A DNA stretch of 16,757 nucleotides from Prevotella sp. UBA1104 (GTDB taxonomy: Bacteria > Bacteroidota > Bacteroidia > Bacteroidales > Bacteroidaceae), in contig DCBP01000108.1 in NCBI GenBank assembly GCA_002314055.1, forward strand, positions 1-16,757, written 5' to 3'. How positions within the stretch are numbered: position 1 is the stretch's first letter; the number at the start of each line of letters is the position of its first letter. The notes beneath the pieces are model-generated. The model had not been told where the DNA came from. It made no database searches and saw only the letters and a program-made list of their open reading frames with translations. Below, in pieces: positions 1 to 8,340 of the stretch. Both the position numbers and the translations under genes were made by a program.

Positions 1-195
1 GCTACGCCCCTGGAAGGGGAGGCGCAGTTTTGCTTCTTCAACCAAAAAGAATGCTGATTACTTGTTCAAAAGACAAGGGTAATCGCTACGCCCCTGGAAG
101 GAGAGGAGCAGTTTTGCTTCTTCAACCAAAAAGAATGCTGATTACTTGTTCAAAAGACAAGGGTAATCGCTCCGCCCCTGGAAGGGGAGGCGGGG
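1..195. repeat. 84-bp tandem repeat, two full copies plus a partial third
   Basis: Bases 1-84 and 85-168 are the same 84-bp unit with two substitutions, and 169-195 begins a third copy before diverging. The array may continue left of the window. Each unit starts with a GC-rich small inverted repeat (CCCCT gga AGGGG) and ends with a possible weak stem around the ACTTGT/ACAAG bases. The period is a multiple of three, and plus frame 3 is open across both copies (3-209). It may therefore be either an intergenic repeat or the end of a repetitive reading frame. I recognise no family. Confidence 0.9.
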
Positions 196-209
196 GAGGG
201 GAAGAATAG
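3..209 (+). other. Open frame across the 84-bp repeats, possible 3' end of a gene
   Basis: Frame 3 is open from the left window edge to a TAG at 207-209 and encodes two tandem 28-residue units containing the stretch LLLQPKRMLITCSKDKGNR, then a Gly-rich end. It enters from the left without a visible start; the first internal ATG is at 51. The two copies differ by one silent and one amino-acid-changing base, which gives no clear sign of purifying selection. The composition (basic, with a GC-rich palindrome translated as PGRGG) is what an untranslated repeat could give by chance. I consider a real protein unlikely but cannot exclude the tail of an upstream gene. Confidence 0.2.
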
Positions 210-254
210 GATAGTAAAAAAATAATATTCAGGACTTGAACAAATGATTTCTTT

Positions 255-1481
255 ATGAAAACAAGAACAAAACTTATAACACTATTGCTGACACTGCTCA
301 TGGGTATTGAAGCCCATGCTGCGGTGTCGCTTTGCGTTGAAAACACTACGCCGAGACAAAGACTTGAAGTGGTGGAGTTCAGTGCAAAGGAGATTTGGAA
401 GAAACTTGGCGTGAAGGACGGCACAAAGCTCGTGGTGAAGGATATGTACCATCAGGAGGTGGCGAGCCAGCTGACCCACGACAACTTGCTGCTCGTTGAA
501 GCTGCCGTGATGCCCGATGCAAATGCTTATTTCACGGTGGAAGCCGGAACGCCACAGGAGTACAGAAGTTATGTTGACGGATATTTCTCGCATTGGCGTG
601 CCGACGACTTCACTTGGGAGAACGACATCTGTGCATACCGCGCCTACGGTCCGGCACTGCAGCGAAGCGGCGAGAAGGCTTTCGGCTTCGACGTATGGGT
701 GAAGTCAACCGACCAGCTTGACGTGCGTCGCCGTTACGAGCTGCATAAGGAGGCATGCAAGTTGCGCGACGAACTGAATCGCCATGGCAAGAAGTCGGAG
801 GCTAATGCCGCATTCGACACGAAGTCGTTTCATATCGACCACGGACGCGGACTTGACTGCTACAACGTTGGACCAAGTCTTGGTTGCGGCACACCTGCCA
901 TAATGCTTGGCGACAGCATCGTGATGCCATGGTGTTACAAGGAATACAGGGTGATAGACAACGGTCCGCTGCGACTTACATTCGACCTCACCTACCCTAC
1001 CGTTAGCATCGCCGGCAGCGAAGTGACGGAACACAGAACGATAACCCTCGACAAGGGAGCGCATTTCAACAAGATGACGGTGTGGTATGACGGACTGAAG
1101 GATAATGTTGATGTAGCGGGCGGCTTTGTCGTTCACGATGAGAAACCGGAAAGCCTCATCATCGGCAGAGACTTCATCGCCTACAGCGACCCTACGGATG
1201 ATGCCAGGAAGCATAGCTTCGAGATTTACGTGGCGGTGGTATTCCCCGACGGGGCAGACAAGACGGCTTTTATTCCAGACCCATACCACAGGAAACAAGG
1301 TATTACGGGAAATGCCGTAGGTGTACGTCGCAGCGTAAAAAGCGGTGAGAAGGTAAGTTATTGGTTCGGTGCATCGTGGTGCAAGAGCGGTACCCCCGAC
1401 CAGCAGTCATGGCTCAACCAGATAAAGACCTTCGTCGGCAATAACAAGAGTCCGCTACTGATAAAGGTGGTGGCAGAATAA
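255..1481 (+). CDS. Exported DUF4861-like protein
   Basis: This 408-residue protein begins with a signal peptide (Lys/Arg start, hydrophobic residues 7-19, cleavage near AHA at 20-22) and is probably periplasmic. The body resembles the Bacteroidetes DUF4861 family, which is often found beside polysaccharide-degrading enzymes. Blocks that look conserved are RADDFTWENDICAYRAYGPA at about 115-134, HIDHGRGLDCYNVG at 193-206, and FGASWCKSG near 371-379. The His/Asp-rich middle block would suit an active or ligand-binding site, but I know of no reaction that can be assigned from sequence. The ATG at 255 is preferred because it gives the complete signal peptide; the ATG at 300 would cut it off. No promoter box was seen between the upstream repeats and the start. 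It faces the convergent dehydrogenase gene across a long hairpin. Confidence 0.75.
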   Translation: MKTRTKLITLLLTLLMGIEAHAAVSLCVENTTPRQRLEVVEFSAKEIWKKLGVKDGTKLVVKDMYHQEVASQLTHDNLLLVEAAVMPDANAYFTVEAGTPQEYRSYVDGYFSHWRADDFTWENDICAYRAYGPALQRSGEKAFGFDVWVKSTDQLDVRRRYELHKEACKLRDELNRHGKKSEANAAFDTKSFHIDHGRGLDCYNVGPSLGCGTPAIMLGDSIVMPWCYKEYRVIDNGPLRLTFDLTYPTVSIAGSEVTEHRTITLDKGAHFNKMTVWYDGLKDNVDVAGGFVVHDEKPESLIIGRDFIAYSDPTDDARKHSFEIYVAVVFPDGADKTAFIPDPYHRKQGITGNAVGVRRSVKSGEKVSYWFGASWCKSGTPDQQSWLNQIKTFVGNNKSPLLIKVVAE

Positions 1482-1509
1482 GAAAGAAAAATAAAAAAGT
1501 TTTTGGTAT

Positions 1510-1602
1510 TTTTACCCTCACACCCTCACACATAGCCCTTGAAGTCCCTGTTAATCGGGGTTTCAAGTGGTGAGGGATAGTGTGAGGGGTGTGAGGGTAA
1601 AA
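1510..1602. repeat. 93-nt nested hairpin between convergent genes
   Basis: The left arm (1510-1531) and right arm (1580-1602) are reverse complements over 22-23 bases, with one extra base in the right arm. Each arm reads as a doubled CCCTCACA/TGTGAGGG motif. The loop contains a second stem, CTTGAA (1538-1543) with TTCAAG (1562-1567), extended by CCC/GGG. It sits between the 3' ends of two converging genes. On the minus strand it is followed by T-rich sequence (1482-1509 read in reverse), so it may terminate the dehydrogenase transcript. It is longer and more symmetric than a normal terminator, so it may also be a dispersed palindromic repeat. Confidence 0.85.
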
Positions 1603-1624
1603 TAGTTGTAAGAAGCCTTTCCCT

Positions 1625-2947
1625 TTAGTCTCTTCTGAAGATATCCCTCGTATAGACCTTATCCTTCACGTCGTCGAGACACGTGTCATAGCGGTTGGCT
1701 ATGATGGCATGGCTCTGCTCCTTGAAAGAGGCAAGGTCGTTGACAACACGACTGCCGAAGAATGTTGTGCCGTCGGCAAGTGTAGGCTCATAAATTATCA
1801 CCTCGGCACCCTTTGCCTTGATACGCTTCATGATTCCCTGGATTGCCGACTGACGGAAGTTGTCACTATTCGACTTCATCGTAAGTCGGTAAACACCGAT
1901 TACACAGGCGTTGACATCAGCACCATACTGGTTGTTCTCTGAATAGCTGTACCATCCAGCCTTCTGCAACACGGCATCGGCAATATAGTCCTTCCTCGTG
2001 CGGTTGCTCTCCACGATAGCCTCGATAAGATTCTCCGGCACGTCGGCATAGTTGGCAAGCAGCTGTTTGGTGTCCTTCGGCAAGCAGTAGCCGCCATATC
2101 CGAACGACGGGTTGTTGTAGTGGGTTCCGATACGCGGATCGAGACCAACACCGTCGATTATCGCCTTGGTGTCGAGACCTTTCACCTCGGCATAGGTGTC
2201 GAGCTCATTGAAATAGCTCACGCGCAGGGCGAGATAAGTATTGGCAAAGAGCTTCACTGCCTCCGCCTCTTTCATTCCCATAAACAGCGTGTCGATATTC
2301 TCCTTTATAGCTCCCTCCTGAAGCAGGGCGGCAAAGGTGCGGGCAGCCTCCTTCATCTTCTCCACATCGGTAACACTCTCTATCGCCTTGTTGCCATCGG
2401 CAAACTCGGGGCGGTCGATAATCTTTGGATAGCCCACGATGATTCGGCTCGGATAGAGATTGTCGTAGAGAGCTTTGCTCTCGCGGAGAAACTCGGGCGA
2501 GAAGAGCAGATTGAGCTTCTTTACGCCTTTCTGGTAATACTTCAGATACAGGCTGCGGGTGTAGCCCACGGGGATAGTGCTTTTGATAACCATCACGGCA
2601 TCGGGATTAACCTCAAGCACGAGGTCGATTACCTCCTCCACATGACTCGTGTCGAAATAGTTCTTCACCGGGTCGTAGTTCGTCGGTGCGGCGATAACCA
2701 CGAAGTCGGCATCGCTGTAAGCCTTTCTCCCGTCGAGAGTTGCCGTAAGGTTGAGTTCCTTCTCGGCAAGGTATTTCTCTATATACTCGTCTTGTATCGG
2801 AGAAATACGACGGTTTAGTTTCTCCACCTTCTCCGGAATCACGTCGACTGCCGTAACATGATGGTGTTGCGAGAGGAGCGTGGCAATGCTCAATCCCACA
2901 TAGCCCGTGCCAGCCACGGCAACTTTTATATCTTTAAAGTCTCTCAT
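1625..2947 (-). CDS. ugd: UDP-glucose 6-dehydrogenase (nucleotide-sugar dehydrogenase)
   Basis: The enzyme oxidises UDP-glucose to UDP-glucuronate with two NAD+ in the cytoplasm, supplying uronic acid for capsule, exopolysaccharide or O-antigen. The 440-residue protein has a Rossmann GTGYVG motif (13-18), the KSTIPVGYT segment (122-130), FSPEFLRES (149-157), and the catalytic cysteine C288 in GYGGYCLPKDT. The length and three-part architecture (NAD domain, central dimer domain, UDP-binding domain ending near 440) match the family. It stands alone here on the minus strand, with no neighbouring polysaccharide genes visible. Related UDP-N-acetyl sugar dehydrogenases share this fold, so substrate choice is an inference, but the motif set is closest to Ugd. 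Confidence 0.93.
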   Translation of the reverse strand: MRDFKDIKVAVAGTGYVGLSIATLLSQHHHVTAVDVIPEKVEKLNRRISPIQDEYIEKYLAEKELNLTATLDGRKAYSDADFVVIAAPTNYDPVKNYFDTSHVEEVIDLVLEVNPDAVMVIKSTIPVGYTRSLYLKYYQKGVKKLNLLFSPEFLRESKALYDNLYPSRIIVGYPKIIDRPEFADGNKAIESVTDVEKMKEAARTFAALLQEGAIKENIDTLFMGMKEAEAVKLFANTYLALRVSYFNELDTYAEVKGLDTKAIIDGVGLDPRIGTHYNNPSFGYGGYCLPKDTKQLLANYADVPENLIEAIVESNRTRKDYIADAVLQKAGWYSYSENNQYGADVNACVIGVYRLTMKSNSDNFRQSAIQGIMKRIKAKGAEVIIYEPTLADGTTFFGSRVVNDLASFKEQSHAIIANRYDTCLDDVKDKVYTRDIFRRD

Positions 2948-2997
2948 CTTTTCTATTCATTTTCTAAAAACTGTAAAATCATCAGTGTATGACAAGA

Positions 2998-3005
2998 CAA
3001 AGATA
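2998..3005 (-). promoter_or_regulatory. -7 box of the ugd promoter
   Basis: Read on the minus strand, this is TATCTTTG, a perfect match to the Bacteroidetes TAnnTTTG box. It lies 50 bp upstream of the ugd ATG, which would give a leader of roughly 45 nt. A clear TTTG -33 element was not found at the expected distance. Confidence 0.55.
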
Positions 3006-3370
3006 CACATTCTTTTCTTATCCTACACTTATTATTGTCATTATTTCCATAATGACATCTTTATTTCCATTGTCAAGCCATATTTTAAGTGGTTACGCAC
3101 AATTAATTTATACAAAAAACAAAATATTAATATTAGAAAACAACCTTCACAACATAGACAACCCAAACAACCTTCATGCTTGCCACACACGCAGATGTTG
3201 TATTTGTTGTACCGGTTGTTTTAAATATAAATGTTTTGTTGTTTGTATAAACTAATTGTGAATAGCTACTTATTATATGAATAATACAGGTTACAGAAAG
3301 AAATTGTAGCAGGAGCTACTGGCAGAAATAACACAAAAGCTTAATATATTAAGGAAAAGCGTCAATTTAA

Positions 3371-3401
3371 TTTGCACGTATTGCATATTTTTGTATATTT
3401 G
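3371..3401 (+). promoter_or_regulatory. Promoter of the large exported protein
   Basis: TTTG (3371-3374) is followed after 19 bp by TATATTTG (3394-3401), an exact match to the major Bacteroidetes sigma factor pattern. The predicted start, near 3408, leaves a leader of about 54 nt before the ATG at 3462. An alternative -7 box, TATTTTTG, overlaps at 3386-3393. Confidence 0.8.
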
Positions 3402-3461
3402 TAGCCCATTTTCATATACAAAAAGAAACATCAATATATTAATCAACAACATTTAAGGCTT

Positions 3462-6400
3462 ATGAAGAAGAGTTTAATGTTTTTATTCGCCGTTCTACTC
3501 TCGCTGTTGCCACAGGCGATGAGTGCCGACACATGGTCGTTTGAGTGGAACACGTCGAAGAAAGACGGCGGACAGGGTTTCTATAATTTCGGCACCAGCC
3601 GGGTGGACAAGGATTTCTACAGTGCTGAACTGAACGGAGTGGCATGGAACATTTCGGCTGTAGGAACGAACACCTATGCCTACACTGCAAATTATGGACA
3701 GTATATCGGTTCTGCCAGCGAACCGCCGACGAGCGTCAGACTATGGACCGACGGCATCGTGGGCAAGATTTCTGCCGTACGCATTACTGCCCGTGTGCAG
3801 AAAGCCGACTATGCCGGCGACATCTCTGTTGACGTCAATGGCAAGAGCTATCTGTGTAATGGCGAGACAAAGGCGGCTCTCGGCAGCGACCTGACAGCAT
3901 TTGACTTCTCCGTTTCGGCTGAGGATGCCGAGGAGGGAGAACTGGACATTCGCCTGAACCAAACGAGCGATGCCAAGGGACCGATGTATATAAAGAAGGT
4001 GGAGGTTGACTACGAGAAAGTGCAGTCTGCCGTGGCGGCACCCGTGTTCAGTCCTGTCGCCGGAACATACGACGAGCCGCAGACCGTGGAAATAAAGTCG
4101 GAGGGCGAAGGAGCAACAATTTTCTATACTACCGACGGCAGCAACCCGAAGATGGAAAACAGTACGCGACAGGCATACTCCTCACCGCTGAACATTGCAG
4201 AAACGACTACAGTAAAAGCCGTGGTATTGCAAGGCACGGAATACAGCGACGTGGTGGAAGCTAAATTCACGATACGCAAAGACCCGCAACTGAGTTTCTA
4301 CAAACAGAACATCACGCTTGTTTCCGGTGAAGACGGATATGCCGACCTCATCAACCCGAACAAGCTCTCGCCAATAGTTTACAAGTCGTCGCAGTGGGAT
4401 GTATGCTCGGTGGACGACAAGGGAATGCTTGCTTCGTCGTACGTGGAATATACACAGACTGTAATCATCACCGCCACATTTGCCGGCAACGATGAATACA
4501 AGCCGGGCGAGGCAAAGATGTTTGTAACGGTGGAGGCAAAGCAGCCGCTCAAGACTCCTGTGGTGTCTCCTATGGGAGGCACGTTTGACAAGCCTCAACA
4601 GGTGTCGGTTACTACCGACGACAAGGATGCCGTAACAATATGGTACTCTACCGAAGCTAAGGATGAGGACGAGTTCAAGGATGACTACACCAAGAGTACG
4701 GTAGTGGAAGGCAAGTCGGCGTCGTTCACGATAGACAAGAGCTGCACTCTGTATGTTATGACGCGCGGATACAACCAAAACAGCGAGGTTGTAAAGGCGG
4801 ACTTCGTAATCAACGAACCGCTGAAGGCGGACTTCACCACCGACAGGGCGGTAAAGGCATACTACGACCAGGAGTTTGACTCTGCCGAGGGTATGGCGGA
4901 CTGGACTGCCGGAAAGGGCTGGACGCTGGCTGACAGAAACTTCGGTTCTATAAAGAAAGACGACGTATCGTCGGTTGCCATCAGCTATGACGCCGAGGAC
5001 AGTGGCAGCTCGCAGCTTACAAGTCCTGCGCTCAACATCGAGGACGGCAGCAAGGTGGAGTTTTACGCATACTTCCAGGCTCCATACCTGATATACGGAA
5101 AATGGACATTCAACGTTATCGATACGGAGACCCAGGAGAGCAAGACATTGCTCAACGCCTTCAACTGGGCGCAAGACAATGCCTACACGGGACCTAACTG
5201 GAACAAGTTCTCGTTCGACCTGGCGGAATATGCCGGCAAGAAGGTGAAGTTTGAATTCGACTATCCGTTTGGCGGCGAGAATCTCGCCATCGACGGCTTC
5301 CGTCTCATAAAGGATGATGCGGCAGCAGCTGAGGAGATTCATATCTTTGAGGGCGAAAGCATAGAATTCAGAAGCACGGCGAAGGGTCAGCCGGAGACGC
5401 TGGAATGGGCGTTCCCGGGAGCCGAAACGGAAACGTCTACAGAGACGAATCCTGTTGTGAAATACAACAAGGCTGGAACATACAGCGTTTCACTTACCGT
5501 AAGGCGCGGCGAAGAAAGCGACAAGATGGAGCGCAATAACTTCGTTGTGGTGGCGCAGAAAGCACCTACTGCCCTGATTGGTCTGCCGGAGGAGGGATAC
5601 GAAAGTCCGTGGGTGGGCGTCTTCGTGCCTACCGACGTGCCAGTAACTTTCCGCGACCTCTCTACCGGAAATCCTACGGAATGGAAATGGGTATTCCAGT
5701 TTGCCGACAAGGAGACGAGCACAGAGCAGAACCCTACCGTTACTTTCGTGAAAAAGGGTACGGTAAGCGTGGGACTTACTGCCAAGAACGCTGCCGGACA
5801 GAGCAACGACATCTTGCAGTATGCCATTCAGGCTGGCGGAGCACAGTATGTATGGAACATCAACAGCGAGGAGAACAAGAGTCTGGAGAAGATTTCTCTC
5901 GGATATTTCGGAAGCTATGCCGGCAGCAACTGGCTCGGCATCGACAAGTTTGCAGAGAAATACAAGGCTCCTCTTGCCGACGCAACGATAGAAAAGGCTA
6001 CTGTCTACTTTGCTTCGGTAACGGCAAACGACAAGGATTATCCAATAAACCTGACGGTGAATGCCGTGGCTGAAAACGGAGAACCGGGCGAGGTTCTCGC
6101 ATCGGCAAGCGTGAAGGCAGCCGACTTGCAGTATAGCGAGACCGACTATCTGCCAACTACCTTCGTCTTCGACAAGGCAGTGAAGCTGAAGGCAGGCGAG
6201 GAGTTCTTCGTTGTTGTGGGGCCGTTCCCAAACACTTCGCTCGATGTGTCGCCATATACGAGCGACGACATCTCAATATTCTGTCTGCGCCGTGGCGTAG
6301 GAAACAAGAACACAGCATGGCAGTATCTGGAGGATCAGGACCAGAACGGCAACGGCCTCGGCACTTTCAAGTGGCTCGCCCAAACCGACGACCCTACTTC

Positions 6401-6599
6401 TATCGCCATTGCGCCATGCATAGAATATGCCGACAAGACTGACGGCATTGAGAATGTTGACACCAGCAAGGCGACCGGTCTGAAGATTGTCAGCGCATAT
6501 ACTCTGAGCGGACAGGCTGTCGACAACCCGCGCCGCGGCGAAATGTATATCGTGAAATTCAGCGACGGCTCTTGCCGCAAGATTGTATGGAATAAATAA
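3462..6599 (+). CDS. Large exported protein with chitobiase-like, anchor and PKD domains
   Basis: This 1045-residue protein has a signal peptide (MKKSLMFLFAVLLSLL, cleavage near MSA at 20-22). The visible domains, in order, are: an N-terminal beta domain (23-185); a chitobiase/hexosaminidase C-terminal-type domain with ATIFYTTDGSNP (193-272); an Ig-like segment (274-357); a second diverged chitobiase-like domain (365-451); a jelly-roll 'choice-of-anchor'/MAM-like domain ending LAIDGFRLI (about 465-616); and two PKD domains (624-698 and 700-790) with the PVVKYNKAGTYSVSLTV and PTVTFVKKGTVSVGLTA signatures. After these come a further beta domain (795-990) and a C-terminal module YTLSGQAV...GEMYIVKF...RKIVWNK (1013-1045) that resembles a type IX secretion sorting tail. 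No catalytic domain was recognised, so a surface role in binding or adhesion is likely. It is monocistronic, with its own promoter and terminator. Confidence 0.85.
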   Translation: MKKSLMFLFAVLLSLLPQAMSADTWSFEWNTSKKDGGQGFYNFGTSRVDKDFYSAELNGVAWNISAVGTNTYAYTANYGQYIGSASEPPTSVRLWTDGIVGKISAVRITARVQKADYAGDISVDVNGKSYLCNGETKAALGSDLTAFDFSVSAEDAEEGELDIRLNQTSDAKGPMYIKKVEVDYEKVQSAVAAPVFSPVAGTYDEPQTVEIKSEGEGATIFYTTDGSNPKMENSTRQAYSSPLNIAETTTVKAVVLQGTEYSDVVEAKFTIRKDPQLSFYKQNITLVSGEDGYADLINPNKLSPIVYKSSQWDVCSVDDKGMLASSYVEYTQTVIITATFAGNDEYKPGEAKMFVTVEAKQPLKTPVVSPMGGTFDKPQQVSVTTDDKDAVTIWYSTEAKDEDEFKDDYTKSTVVEGKSASFTIDKSCTLYVMTRGYNQNSEVVKADFVINEPLKADFTTDRAVKAYYDQEFDSAEGMADWTAGKGWTLADRNFGSIKKDDVSSVAISYDAEDSGSSQLTSPALNIEDGSKVEFYAYFQAPYLIYGKWTFNVIDTETQESKTLLNAFNWAQDNAYTGPNWNKFSFDLAEYAGKKVKFEFDYPFGGENLAIDGFRLIKDDAAAAEEIHIFEGESIEFRSTAKGQPETLEWAFPGAETETSTETNPVVKYNKAGTYSVSLTVRRGEESDKMERNNFVVVAQKAPTALIGLPEEGYESPWVGVFVPTDVPVTFRDLSTGNPTEWKWVFQFADKETSTEQNPTVTFVKKGTVSVGLTAKNAAGQSNDILQYAIQAGGAQYVWNINSEENKSLEKISLGYFGSYAGSNWLGIDKFAEKYKAPLADATIEKATVYFASVTANDKDYPINLTVNAVAENGEPGEVLASASVKAADLQYSETDYLPTTFVFDKAVKLKAGEEFFVVVGPFPNTSLDVSPYTSDDISIFCLRRGVGNKNTAWQYLEDQDQNGNGLGTFKWLAQTDDPTSIAIAPCIEYADKTDGIENVDTSKATGLKIVSAYTLSGQAVDNPRRGEMYIVKFSDGSCRKIVWNK

Positions 6600-6619
6600 T
6601 TTTCAGAAGAATAATTCAT

Positions 6620-6681
6620 AAAATCCTTCACCGCATGCGTAAGGCTTTGGCTACACGACATTTGCGGTGAAGGATTTTTTT
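6620..6681 (+). terminator. Rho-independent terminator of the exported protein gene
   Basis: A perfect 16-bp stem (6620-6635 with 6663-6678, read AAAATCCTTCACCGCA) with a 27-nt loop runs directly into a T tract. It begins 20 bases after the stop codon. The stem core is the same as in the terminator at 15466-15523. Confidence 0.92.
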
Positions 6682-6690
6682 ACGAGCTTG

Positions 6691-6757
6691 GAATTGCAAT
6701 TCTTATCTTTGCAATTCTTGTATTGCGCTCAATTTGCACTATCTCTAAATAAGATAG
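6691..6757. promoter_or_regulatory. Operator-like palindromes upstream of the sugar transporter
   Basis: GAATTGCAATTC (6691-6702) is a perfect 12-bp palindrome. The word TTGCAATTCTT occurs at 6694-6704 and again at 6709-6719. A second inverted repeat, CTATCT n7 AGATAG, spans 6739-6757. A TATCTTTG box (6704-6711) lies among them. All are within 165 bp of the transporter start, so binding sites for a sugar-responsive regulator are plausible but unproven. Confidence 0.4.
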
Positions 6758-6791
6758 GCGGCATCTCGGCAATAAAAACAAGCAAGCTTTT

Positions 6792-6822
6792 TTTGCGTTG
6801 TCTTTGATTTACACTACCTTTG
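6792..6822 (+). promoter_or_regulatory. Promoter of the FucP-family transporter
   Basis: TTTG (6792-6795), 19 bp and TACCTTTG (6815-6822) match the Bacteroidetes consensus exactly. Transcription should start near 6829, about 25 nt before the ATG at 6855. This also argues against translation from the ATG-less codon at 6798, which lies upstream of the transcript start. Confidence 0.85.
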
Positions 6823-6854
6823 CACTATCTTTACATAAATATATTTTAAAAGGA

Positions 6855-8072
6855 ATGGAAAAGAAATCACCGTCGCTGAGCAGCAGCCAGTATGCTGTTC
6901 CGTTTGTACTCATCACCTCACTCTTCTTCATGTGGGGATTCGCAAGGGCTATACTCGATGTGCTCAACAAACACTTCCAGACTGAACTGAATATTTCTAT
7001 CACACAGTCGGCTCTTATTCAGGTTACTACCTATATTGGATATTTCATCATGGCGATTCCTGCCGGACTGTTTATCAACCGCATGGGATACCGACGCGGT
7101 GTGGTTTGCGGACTCTGCTTGTTCGGCATCGGAGCTCTCGCCTTTATCCCCTGTGCGGCGGCCGGCACTTTCTACGCCTATCTGCTGGCGCTGTTTATCA
7201 TTGGCTGCGGACTGGTTTTCCTCGAGACTTCGGCTAACCCTTACGTAACGGAACTCGGACCGAAGGAGACGGCAACGGCACGACTGAACTTCTCGCAGTC
7301 GTTTAATGGCGTGGGCTCTATGTTTGCCACTCTCGTAGTGGGAAGTTTTCTGCTGCAGGACGACAGCGACGGGACGAGCGGCAACGCCGTGGTGCCGTAT
7401 GCCATAATGGGTGCCGTGGTACTGATTATTGCCGTGGTCTTCTCGCGCATAAAACTGCCGGAGATAAAGCATGCCGACGACGCTGCGGCACAAGAGGGTG
7501 GCGACAATCTGAGGCGGCTGTTTACAAACAGGCATTTCCTGTTCGGACTGACGGCGCTGCTGGCTTACGAAGTGGCTGAAATTTCCATTAACTCCTATTT
7601 CATCAACTACATCACGGGCGAGGGATGGATGAAATCGGCTACGGCATCTACGATTCTTACCATCGGGCTCGGCATCTTCATGCTTTCACGCTTTGTGGGG
7701 TCTGCCGTGATGAGCAATATGGCGGCAGAGAAATATCTGCTTGTATGTGCAGTAGGAACGGTGGCGTCGATAGCTACAATTCTTGCCGGACTGGGGCAAA
7801 CGGTTTCCATAGCTGCCCTCCTGTGCAACTATTTCTTCGAGGCGATAATGTTTCCTACTATCTTCGCCCTGACGCTGCGCAACCTTGGAGCACTGACAAA
7901 GAGCGGTTCGTCGATTCTCATGATGACTCCCGTGGGCGGCTGCGCCTTTCTCGCCATGGGATTCATTGCCGACGGCACCGACAACTTCACCCTACCCTTC
8001 CTCATTCCGCTCGCCGGATTCTTAGTGGTGCTTGCCTTTGCATGGCGACAGGCAAGGCTAAGAAGGGAGTAA
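6855..8072 (+). CDS. FucP-family sugar/H+ symporter (MFS)
   Basis: This 405-residue inner-membrane protein has about twelve hydrophobic segments and belongs to the FucP/GluP branch of the major facilitator superfamily, which imports fucose, glucose or galactose with protons. Diagnostic features are ETSANPYVTELG (124-135) followed by ARLNFSQSFNGVGS (142-155), and NRMGYRRG (75-82) in the loop after the second helix. The start at 6855 is chosen because AAAAGGA lies just before it and the promoter -7 box ends at 6822; the 19 extra codons upstream would be outside the transcript. The exact sugar cannot be read from the sequence. No sugar-processing enzyme gene lies beside it. It is followed by a palindromic repeat element rather than a clear terminator. 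Confidence 0.88.
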   Translation: MEKKSPSLSSSQYAVPFVLITSLFFMWGFARAILDVLNKHFQTELNISITQSALIQVTTYIGYFIMAIPAGLFINRMGYRRGVVCGLCLFGIGALAFIPCAAAGTFYAYLLALFIIGCGLVFLETSANPYVTELGPKETATARLNFSQSFNGVGSMFATLVVGSFLLQDDSDGTSGNAVVPYAIMGAVVLIIAVVFSRIKLPEIKHADDAAAQEGGDNLRRLFTNRHFLFGLTALLAYEVAEISINSYFINYITGEGWMKSATASTILTIGLGIFMLSRFVGSAVMSNMAAEKYLLVCAVGTVASIATILAGLGQTVSIAALLCNYFFEAIMFPTIFALTLRNLGALTKSGSSILMMTPVGGCAFLAMGFIADGTDNFTLPFLIPLAGFLVVLAFAWRQARLRRE

Positions 8073-8104
8073 TGTTATACCCCTCGGGGAGGGAAACAGT
8101 CAGA

Positions 8105-8204
8105 CGCAGGTGTTGTAACTACCGTTAAAAACACTTTTAACGGTAGTTGAAAACACTTTTAACGGTAGTTAAAAACACTTTTAACGGTAGTTGAAACACC
8201 TGCG
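8105..8204. repeat. Palindromic element with three 22-bp tandem repeats
   Basis: Outer arms CGCAGGTGTT (8105-8114) and AACACCTGCG (8195-8204) are exact reverse complements. Inside are three contiguous 22-bp direct repeats (8131-8152, 8153-8174, 8175-8196) sharing the core TTTTAACGGTAGTT. One inverted copy of this core, AACTACCGTTAAAA, lies at 8117-8130, so it can pair with any of the three forward copies. The copies differ only at one G/A position. There are no spacers, so it is not a CRISPR array, and no T tract follows, so it is not a standard terminator. Confidence 0.9.
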
Positions 8205-8340
8205 AAGCTATCAGTCTCTCCCGACAGAAGATTGTAACGTAACCGTTGGAACGGGGGAAAAGCACTGTGGTTCAAATAAAATGCAACACTCTGCATTGCG
8301 TTGTTAAACATTCTCACAACACTATTATTTTGTTAATTAT

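Larger units (their letters stand above)
2948..3461. other. AT-rich intergenic region without a supported gene
   Basis: These 514 bases separate divergent transcription units. They contain the ugd -7 box (2998-3005), the promoter of the large exported protein (3371-3401), a long-loop inverted repeat AAACAACC (3165-3172)/GGTTGTTT (3214-3221), and a short hairpin GTAGC/GCTAC (3306-3319). The stretch 3060-3260 is strongly AT-rich with many repeated AACAACC/TTGTTGT words. Short plus-strand frames here overlap one another, start inside the ugd promoter or coding region, and resemble no family. Confidence 0.6.

Noticed and set aside
1709..2818. Long plus-strand frames opposite ugd, and similar antisense frames over other genes
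   Set aside because: They are antisense shadows of well-supported genes and show no independent family resemblance or start signals.
2907..3255. Two overlapping plus-strand frames in the gap upstream of the exported protein (105 and 88 residues)
   Set aside because: They overlap each other in different frames, start inside the ugd gene or its promoter, have low-complexity AT-driven composition and resemble nothing.
6798..6854. Upstream extension of the transporter reading frame
   Set aside because: The promoter -7 box ends at 6822 and a ribosome-binding-like AAAAGGA precedes the ATG at 6855, so the extension would not be fully transcribed.
8105..8204. CRISPR-like appearance of the 22-bp repeats
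   Set aside because: The repeats are contiguous without spacers and part of a larger palindrome; no cas genes are present.
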